5,016 bases of DNA from Bacteroidota bacterium. Its GTDB lineage: Bacteria > Bacteroidota > Bacteroidia > Chitinophagales > Chitinophagaceae. Each line of letters begins with the position of its first letter. Positions within the stretch are counted from its first letter, which is position 1. The notes under the pieces were generated by a model that worked only from the letters and a program-made list of their open reading frames with translations, was not told the DNA's origin and made no database searches. The stretch covers positions 1 through 5,016 of the forward strand of contig JAEWWO010000344.1 in the NCBI GenBank assembly GCA_023396345.1. The letters are read 5' to 3'. Of this stretch, positions 1-5,016 are shown one piece after another. Position numbers and translations under genes: made by a program.

Positions 1-1034
1 GTACATATCAGTCTCCAAATACACAGTATGCAGAATTAGCTTTGAAATATGCAGATGATGTAATTAATTCAGGAAAATACAATCTGTTGTCAAGAGAAGA
101 TTTTATGAAGTACAATACTATTGTTCCTGAAAATAATAATGAAACTATTTTTGCAATAAAAAGAGTTGCTTCTGAATTTTCCGGTTACGACCACTATTAT
201 GGAATAGGAGGTATGTATGCTAATATAGGCGGAATGGGATGGGGCGAGATGTACGCAAGTGCAAAATATATTGATCTTTTAAATGAAACAGGCAGAAATG
301 ACTGGCATAACAACAAAATAGTAGATGCAAGAGCAGCTTTCATAGAACCACAATATTCTCCCGATCAAAAACAAGTATTCCGTTTTATAAAAAATGTGTA
401 TAACGCATCAGGGCAACAGACAAATTATAATTATGTGCAGGCTCCGGTAACAATCAACGGAGGTACAGTAACGTGTGTGGATGAAAATAAAACGTACACA
501 TTGTCTCCTGTAAATGCATCAGAAGGTATTTATTCTATTCAATATGCTGATGGTAATACATACACCGGTGTAATTGACCAGTTAATGAGGTTAAACCGCG
601 TGTATCCTATGTTCTATATAGTTAAAACATCGAGAGAGGGAGAAGATTCTCATCTACATTCTCCTTTAATCACGCGTTTGGCAGAAATGTATTTGAATAA
701 AGCAGAGGCTGCTGCAAAGCTCGGCAACTATGCTACAGCAGTCTCGGCTCTTAATATTGTTAGAGAAAGATCTTTACCCGGTAAAGGATATAACTCTCTT
801 ACTGCTGCCAATGCCGGCGAGTTAATTGATAAGGAAAGACAATTAGAACTGGCATATCAGGCAGAAAGAAGCTACGATGTATTTAGAAATGGCGGTACAT
901 TGACCAGACATTATCCTGGTCCGCATAATGCAATGGAAGAAATTAAACCGACAGATTACAGGGTAGTATATTATATACCTCAGGATGCTATTAATTCTTA
1001 TCCCGGTACACTGACTCAAAATCCGACAAATTAA
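1..1034 (+). CDS. SusD/RagB-family nutrient-binding outer-membrane lipoprotein, C-terminal part (5' end off window)
   Basis: This is the downstream part of a SusD-like protein, the surface lipoprotein that caps a SusC barrel and helps capture oligosaccharides or other large nutrients. The frame is open from the left edge (first whole codon at 3) to a TAA at 1032-1034, giving 343 visible residues of a family usually about 450-600 long. The lipoprotein signal and N-terminal TPR helices are therefore missing. A TTG at 42 is not the start, because the reading continues upstream with family-like sequence (AELALKYADDVINSGKY, visible residues 11-27). C-terminal SusD signatures are clear: TRLAEMYLNKAEAAAKLGN (224-242), a TPR-like helix; ERQLELAYQAER...YDVFRNG (about 278-296), matching the family's ERRLELAFEG.R..DL.R motif; and the closing IPQDAIN...TQNP segment. 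The protein ends at the natural terminus. Its SusC partner should lie just upstream. A terminator 30 bases after the stop shows it is the last gene of its operon, with no enzyme gene behind it. The ligand is unknown. Confidence 0.93.
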   Translation, partial: TYQSPNTQYAELALKYADDVINSGKYNLLSREDFMKYNTIVPENNNETIFAIKRVASEFSGYDHYYGIGGMYANIGGMGWGEMYASAKYIDLLNETGRNDWHNNKIVDARAAFIEPQYSPDQKQVFRFIKNVYNASGQQTNYNYVQAPVTINGGTVTCVDENKTYTLSPVNASEGIYSIQYADGNTYTGVIDQLMRLNRVYPMFYIVKTSREGEDSHLHSPLITRLAEMYLNKAEAAAKLGNYATAVSALNIVRERSLPGKGYNSLTAANAGELIDKERQLELAYQAERSYDVFRNGGTLTRHYPGPHNAMEEIKPTDYRVVYYIPQDAINSYPGTLTQNPTN

Positions 1035-1056
1035 TTATAAGTTAAGGATATTCAAT

Positions 1057-1098
1057 AAAAAAAACCTATGAGAAATCTAATACTTATAGGTTTTTTTT
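1057..1098. terminator. Bidirectional intrinsic terminator between converging genes
   Basis: An 8-bp stem (CCTATGAG at 1065-1072 with CTTATAGG at 1083-1090, one G-T wobble) closes a 10-base loop. It is flanked by A8 (1057-1064) and T8 (1091-1098), which can also pair and lengthen the stem. Read rightward, the hairpin is followed by a U8 tract and lies 30 bases after the SusD stop. Read leftward, it is again followed by U8 and lies 25 bases after the porin stop. One element can thus end both converging transcripts. No folding energy was computed. Confidence 0.88.
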
Positions 1099-1115
1099 AA
1101 GCTTTATCAATTCTA

Positions 1116-2372
1116 CTATATCCCCATCTCTACCTGAAAGCGCCAGTACCAACTGTTTGTGTTGGTATTGTTGAAATATTTGAATTGATTATAGCTGAAT
1201 TCAGTCTGTACTTTAAAGGCATGCTCCCAAATGTATTTAGAGATACCCAAAGTATATTGTTTTTGTTTAGGTTGCAATTCAAATATTTTTTTATCAGGAG
1301 TTTGAGTAGAAAATCTGCCGATGAATTCCCAGTGGTTTTTTAGAATATAACTTCCCTGAAAATCCTGACCGTTTCCAACACGTACAAATTTATACTGCGT
1401 TGGGTCAGAAGGATTGTAGGTAACAGGGTCATCGGTTTGCCGGTTCATAAAAGCGTACATAAATGCCCAGCCGTTGTATTTACCAATAGCATCAAAGAAA
1501 AAAGATTCTAAATTTCTTGTTTCATACAGCTCTCCTCCTCTTTGTCCTTGTGTGCGTGTAGCATCATCATTATAATGATAAGTAGCGCCAAGCATTAATT
1601 TTGGAGAACTCTCTCTCGCAATATCCCCTTCAAAAAATTCACGTCCGTTTTTAAATCTTCCCAAAGGAAACAATTCTGTGCGTCCGGTATAGGCCAGGTC
1701 GCCATTTTTGCTTTTGGTCCAGTTTCTTCCTTCTCCGGTAGAAACGGCTCCGCGTAAGTTATATTGAAAATCGCCGGCAAGTTTGCTTAAGTAATGTCCG
1801 TGAAAACCAAAGTCTCTGTCAATATTAAAAGCCGCATTGTTAATAGAGCGGTCGGTAAGCTGCAAAGCTCCCGAAGAATTTACGCGTTGTCTGTTGCCCG
1901 GCAATTTAGTTTGCCCGAAGCCAATACCCCATTTATCATTCGGTTGATAATATACAATCGCATCTCTTATAACATTCAGGTTTCTTCCTTCTTCAATTTC
2001 CCCTACATCTTCAGGCGAAAATGATAGTTGTATTACGTACAAAAATTTAGGACTTCCCACATATCCGTCAAATCTTAATCTAAGTCTTCTTATTGCTGCA
2101 TTGATAAGATTTTCATCAGTTTCATTGTGCAGTAGTTCCAGTCTGTTTTGCATTCTGAAACGAATATTCAACTGAAATAAACTATCAGGTGAAGTAATAC
2201 CCACTCCTTTACCAAAATTGTAATAAGGCAAAGTTTGCACATCAATAGGATTTTCTGTAGATAATATATTGATGAGAGGAGTTCGTTTAGGTGTGACTGT
2301 AGTATCTTCCTGAGCAAAAGCAGACAATGAAAAAAGTAAAAATGAAAATAGAACAGGGAATGTGTATCTCAT
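1116..2372 (-). CDS. Outer-membrane porin, phosphate-selective porin O/P-like family
   Basis: This is a complete 418-residue beta-barrel protein, from ATG at 2372 to TAG at 1118-1116, predicted to form a passive diffusion channel in the outer membrane. Residues 1-20 are a type I signal peptide: a short basic start (MRYTF), a hydrophobic core rich in F and L, and cleavage after AFA before Q21. The mature part shows the hallmarks of the Bacteroidota O/P porins: FQLNIRFRMQNRLE (66-79), RRLRLRFDGYVGSPKFLYVIQ (from 95) and GQTKLPGNRQR (153-163). After these come alternating aromatic/polar strands to a final WRFQVEMGI. I chose the ATG over an in-frame TTG at 2405 because that TTG lies inside the promoter's -7 element and the ATG begins a canonical signal peptide. 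The gene is monocistronic in view: convergent with the SusD gene (shared terminator) and divergent from the SusC gene. The family name does not prove phosphate specificity; members are often annotated only by homology, and no phosphate gene is nearby. The family call is confident; the substrate is unknown. Confidence 0.88.
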   Translation of the reverse strand: MRYTFPVLFSFLLFSLSAFAQEDTTVTPKRTPLINILSTENPIDVQTLPYYNFGKGVGITSPDSLFQLNIRFRMQNRLELLHNETDENLINAAIRRLRLRFDGYVGSPKFLYVIQLSFSPEDVGEIEEGRNLNVIRDAIVYYQPNDKWGIGFGQTKLPGNRQRVNSSGALQLTDRSINNAAFNIDRDFGFHGHYLSKLAGDFQYNLRGAVSTGEGRNWTKSKNGDLAYTGRTELFPLGRFKNGREFFEGDIARESSPKLMLGATYHYNDDATRTQGQRGGELYETRNLESFFFDAIGKYNGWAFMYAFMNRQTDDPVTYNPSDPTQYKFVRVGNGQDFQGSYILKNHWEFIGRFSTQTPDKKIFELQPKQKQYTLGISKYIWEHAFKVQTEFSYNQFKYFNNTNTNSWYWRFQVEMGI

Positions 2373-2402
2373 GAAAAATAAATAAGAAGTGTAAGTAAAG
2401 CG

Positions 2403-2435
2403 CAAAGGTAAAAAAATACAGTGAGGAACGGAAAA
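2403..2435 (-). promoter_or_regulatory. Bacteroidota-type promoter of the porin gene
   Basis: Read on the minus strand, TACCTTTG (2410-2403) is a full match to the TAnnTTTG -7 element of the Bacteroidota primary sigma factor. Nineteen bases further upstream lies TTTTCC (2435-2430), in the right place for the -33 element but a poor match to TTTG. Transcription would begin near 2395-2398, leaving a leader of about 25 bases before the ATG at 2372. No Shine-Dalgarno sequence is present in that leader, as is usual in this phylum. The start site is inferred from spacing, not seen. Confidence 0.65.
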
Positions 2436-2472
2436 TATACTTTAGAAGATTTGAATCATATACATAAAGAAT

Positions 2473-2500
2473 TAATCAAATACACGCAAACGATTGATTA
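2473..2500. repeat. Small inverted repeat upstream of the SusC promoter
   Basis: TAATCAA (2473-2479) and TTGATTA (2494-2500) are perfect 7-bp inverted copies separated by 14 bases, ending two bases before the T-run of the proposed SusC -33 element. The half-site centres are 21 bp apart, two helical turns, which would suit a dimeric regulator. Such short AT-rich repeats also arise by chance, so an operator role is only a suggestion. Confidence 0.3.
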
Positions 2501-2501
2501 G

Positions 2502-2534
2502 TTTTTGTACAAAAAAAAGACATGTTTATAGTTG
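2502..2534 (+). promoter_or_regulatory. Putative Bacteroidota-type promoter of the SusC-family gene
   Basis: TTTTTG (2502-2507) supplies a -33 TTTG, followed after exactly 19 bases by TATAGTTG (2527-2534), which matches TAnnTTTG at all but one fixed base. The spacing is the phylum's usual one. Transcription would begin near 2540 and give an AT-rich leader of about 55 bases before the ATG at 2595. A second weaker -7 candidate, TACTTTTA (2541-2548), lacks a well-spaced -33 element. Confidence 0.45.
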
Positions 2535-2554
2535 TTGTCCTACTTTTATGCTTT

Positions 2555-2588
2555 AATTTTTTATTAATTTTTTCACTTCAAATTTTTT
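2555..2588 (+). repeat. Three AATTTTTT tracts in the SusC leader
   Basis: The octamer AATTTTTT occurs at 2555-2562, 2566-2573 and 2581-2588, directly before the ATG at 2595. In the transcript these give an almost G-free, U-rich leader that should be unstructured. That fits initiation without a Shine-Dalgarno sequence. The copies are spaced 11 and 15 bases apart, so they are not cleanly phased for DNA bending. Any function is inference. Confidence 0.4.
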
Positions 2589-2594
2589 AACATT

Positions 2595-5016
2595 ATGAAC
2601 AAACAAAGACTTTGGGTAGTAAATCTTTGTAAGATCGGAAGGTTAATCTGTACAATTTTTTTATTGATACAGATTTGTGTACCTTCTTTTTCGCAAACCG
2701 TTACCAGGGTATCCGGTACTATAACAGACTCAACCGGGGTTGGTATACCGCTTGTGTCTGTTACATTGCAGGGAAGAACCACTGGTGTAATATCTGCTGA
2801 AGACGGTAGCTATTCCATTGCAGCCAATGAAGGGAATGTGATTGTATTCTCTTCTGTGAATTACGAAGTTAAAGAGGCTGTGGTAACAGGACCTACTTTA
2901 AACGTTGTGCTGAATTCTGTAATTGATGAAGCCGGCGATGAAATAGTAGTAGTAGGTTTTGGAACACAACGAAAAGTAAATCTTACCGGATCTGTCGCAA
3001 CCATCAACAGCGACATGTTAGAGAATCGTCCGTTGACGAATATCTCTGCAGGCTTGGCAGGTTTGCTTCCGGGTGTGTATGCACGTCAGAGTACAGGTTT
3101 GCCCGGTGGAGATGCTGCGTCTATAAGAGTGCGCGGTGTGGGTACTCTTAACAATGCTTCACCAATGGTAATTGTTGATGGAATTGAATCAACAATGAAC
3201 GATATTAATCCGGAAGATATAGCTTCTATCTCAGTTTTGAAAGATGCTGCAAGTGCTGCTATCTATGGTTCTAAGGCAGCTAATGGTGTTATCTTAATTA
3301 CTACAAAAACTGGTAGAATGGGAAAACCCGTAGTAACTATTTCTTCTAATTTGGGTAAGCAAACTCCTACGCGTTTACCGGAATACCTTGGCTCGGCAGA
3401 TTACGCAACTTTGTATAACGAAGCTTTAGCTTTTGCGGGACAATCATTAATTTTTACAGATGAGGACATCAGGTTATTCAGAGATGGTTCTAACCCCTAT
3501 ACACATCCCAACACTGATTGGTTAGGCCTTTTGTATTCAGGAAAAGGCACACAGTCTATTAATACATTTTCCGTTTCCGGAGCTACAGAAAATGTAAATT
3601 ATATGGCATCCGTGAACTATCAGAATCAGCAGGGTATTATTAAACACACAGGAAAAGATCAATACGGTGGAAGAACTAACCTCACAATAAAACCCAACGA
3701 GTGGTTAGAAACAGGTTTTAATTTGTCGTTTACCAGAGAAGCGCAACATCAACCAAACAATGCTTATGTTGGAGGTGGATTAGATCAGATTATTCGTCAG
3801 GTAAACCGTATTGCACCCTGGATACCTTATAAAAATGAAGATGGTACATATGCTACTATTTCTGATGGAAACCCAATAGCATGGATAGATCAGGGTCCGC
3901 AGATAAATCGTTTAAGAGATTTCTTTTTGGGTATAGGATCTGTTACTGTAAAACCATTTAAAGGCTTCTCTATCAAAGGGGTTGCATCTATTAAAACCTA
4001 TAAAGAAGATTATAATGAATTAAGAAAAGAAATTCAGTATAATCCATCTAAATATCACGGTCCTACAAGAATGAATCAAAATCATACAGCGGACGAAAGA
4101 AGAGTGGGAGAGATTATTGCAAACTATAACACCATCTTGAACAATGACCATAACATTGGAGTGATGGCGGGTTATCATACTGAGTTGTATAAATTCAAAA
4201 CAACTACAGCTTTCAGACAAAATTTTCCAAGCACTGAGCTTACTGATTTAAATGGTGGCGCAACAGACGGAATGCAAAACAGCGGCTATACAAGAGAGCT
4301 GGCAATGCTTTCTTATTTTGGAAGATTAAATTATGCATATCAGGGTAAATACTTATTGGAATTCAACGTTAGACGTGATGGCTCTTCAAGATTTGCTCCG
4401 GACAGAAGATGGGGTACGTTCCCTTCAGTATCCGCAGGATGGCGTATTAGTCAGGAGTCATTCTTTGCTCCTTTAAAAGATGTTGTCAATGACATGAAAA
4501 TCAGAGCTTCCTGGGGTAAACTGGGTAATCAGGATGCATTAACAGATTATTATCCTGCAATACCTACACTTTCATTAGGATATGATTATCCCTTTAACAG
4601 TCAGATTAATTCGGGCGCAGCAATTGTAAATGCCAGAAATACAGCTATTACGTGGGAAGAAGCTACATCTACCGGTGTCGGTATTGATTTAAGATTGATA
4701 AACAGAATTGATGTAAATATTGACTGGTATAAAAGAATTACTTCAGGAATCATTATGCCTGTTCCTTCTCCTGAAACATTCGCCCTGTCTAATTTCGTAG
4801 ATAATGTGGGAAGAATGGAAAACAAAGGTATAGAAGTAAGTGCTCAGTATAACGACAGGTTCGGTGAAGTTGACTTTAACTTTGGATTAAACTTCGCTTA
4901 CAATAAAAATAAATTATTAGAACTGGCTGGTCAGAATGAAATACTAAACGGATATTACATCAGAAGAATAGGTGAGCCTGTAGATGTATTCTACGGGTAC
5001 AGAACTGATGGAATTT
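2595..5016 (+). CDS. SusC/RagA-family TonB-linked outer-membrane receptor, N-terminal 807 residues (3' end off window)
   Basis: This encodes the barrel half of a SusC/SusD importer, which moves bound glycans or peptides across the outer membrane using TonB-ExbBD energy. The frame is open from ATG 2595 to the right edge with no stop. The family runs about 1000-1100 residues, so 200-300 are missing. Residues 1-33 are a signal peptide with a long basic start, a hydrophobic core at 17-29 and cleavage after SFS before Q34. Residues 38-107 form a carboxypeptidase-regulatory-like domain (VSGTITDSTG, EDGSYSI). Next come the TonB-box-like segment DEIVVVGFGTQ (115-125) and the plug, with VRGVGT and VIVDGIE (192-198) and DAASAAIYGSKAANGVILIT (217-236). 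Barrel signatures include RRDGSSRF...RWGTFPSVSAGW (593-616), KIRASWGKLGNQ (635-646) and NVGRMENKGIEV (737-748). No STN domain precedes the regulatory-like domain, so control through a FecR/sigma pair is unlikely. The ATG is chosen because it begins the signal peptide and has a promoter 60-90 bases upstream. A SusD partner is expected just downstream. The substrate is unknown. Confidence 0.95.
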   Translation, partial: MNKQRLWVVNLCKIGRLICTIFLLIQICVPSFSQTVTRVSGTITDSTGVGIPLVSVTLQGRTTGVISAEDGSYSIAANEGNVIVFSSVNYEVKEAVVTGPTLNVVLNSVIDEAGDEIVVVGFGTQRKVNLTGSVATINSDMLENRPLTNISAGLAGLLPGVYARQSTGLPGGDAASIRVRGVGTLNNASPMVIVDGIESTMNDINPEDIASISVLKDAASAAIYGSKAANGVILITTKTGRMGKPVVTISSNLGKQTPTRLPEYLGSADYATLYNEALAFAGQSLIFTDEDIRLFRDGSNPYTHPNTDWLGLLYSGKGTQSINTFSVSGATENVNYMASVNYQNQQGIIKHTGKDQYGGRTNLTIKPNEWLETGFNLSFTREAQHQPNNAYVGGGLDQIIRQVNRIAPWIPYKNEDGTYATISDGNPIAWIDQGPQINRLRDFFLGIGSVTVKPFKGFSIKGVASIKTYKEDYNELRKEIQYNPSKYHGPTRMNQNHTADERRVGEIIANYNTILNNDHNIGVMAGYHTELYKFKTTTAFRQNFPSTELTDLNGGATDGMQNSGYTRELAMLSYFGRLNYAYQGKYLLEFNVRRDGSSRFAPDRRWGTFPSVSAGWRISQESFFAPLKDVVNDMKIRASWGKLGNQDALTDYYPAIPTLSLGYDYPFNSQINSGAAIVNARNTAITWEEATSTGVGIDLRLINRIDVNIDWYKRITSGIIMPVPSPETFALSNFVDNVGRMENKGIEVSAQYNDRFGEVDFNFGLNFAYNKNKLLELAGQNEILNGYYIRRIGEPVDVFYGYRTDGI

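Noticed and set aside
1..1034. Possible start of a separate gene at TTG 42
   Set aside because: The frame stays open to the left edge with family-like SusD residues before the TTG, so the gene is cut by the window rather than starting there.
1595..1780. Short minus-strand open frame inside the porin gene
   Set aside because: It lies wholly within the porin coding sequence on the same strand in another frame, its translation shows no domain, and the porin frame is clearly the real one.
1794..2024. Short plus-strand open frame opposite the porin gene
   Set aside because: It is antisense to conserved porin sequence, has no promoter or recognisable protein features, and is explained as a shadow.
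2573..2782. Minus-strand open frame overlapping the SusC start
   Set aside because: It is antisense to the SusC signal peptide and regulatory-like domain, with no family features and no sensible promoter.
4020..4825. Two short minus-strand open frames (4020-4220 and 4601-4825)
   Set aside because: Both are antisense to conserved SusC barrel sequence and look like chance frames; the plus-strand reading carries family motifs throughout.
1..5016. Mobile element, CRISPR array, tRNA/rRNA, attachment site or a new defence-like system
   Set aside because: I found no transposase or integrase motifs, no regularly spaced repeats, no cloverleaf-like or rRNA-like sequence, and no terminal inverted repeats around the porin gene. 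All coding space is taken up by known envelope-transport families.

Overview
The window is AT-rich DNA from a member of the Bacteroidota. Three things support this: a SusD/RagB lipoprotein end, a SusC/RagA-type TonB-dependent receptor with an N-terminal carboxypeptidase-regulatory-like domain, and a promoter matching the phylum's TAnnTTTG -7 element. None of the genes has a Shine-Dalgarno sequence, which also fits. The genus cannot be told from this sequence; a free-living or host-associated Chitinophagales, Sphingobacteriales or Bacteroidales type is plausible.

Layout. Positions 1-1034 (+) hold the C-terminal 343 residues of a SusD-family surface glycan- or nutrient-binding lipoprotein; its 5' end and its SusC partner lie off the left edge. 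A symmetric hairpin (1057-1098) flanked by A8 and T8 ends this operon. It also serves the converging gene at 1116-2372 (-), a complete 418-residue outer-membrane porin of the phosphate-selective porin O/P type. A 222-base divergent intergenic region (2373-2594) carries a good -7 element for the porin, a plausible promoter for the rightward gene, a small inverted repeat and a T-tract-rich leader. From 2595 to the right edge (+) runs a long open frame with no stop in the window. It holds the first 807 residues of a SusC-family TonB-dependent receptor, and about 200-300 C-terminal residues should lie beyond the window.

Function. All three genes encode cell-envelope proteins concerned with nutrient entry. 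SusC and SusD homologues form a TonB-powered 'pedal-bin' importer, with the SusC barrel in the outer membrane and the SusD lid on the surface. The porin is a passive channel. Because SusC normally precedes SusD, the left SusD and the right SusC belong to two separate loci in tandem, with the porin gene inverted between them. No degradative enzyme, sensor or regulator is visible, so the substrates cannot be assigned. I see no mobile element, CRISPR array, RNA gene or clearly new system; the region looks like ordinary Bacteroidota envelope-transport DNA.
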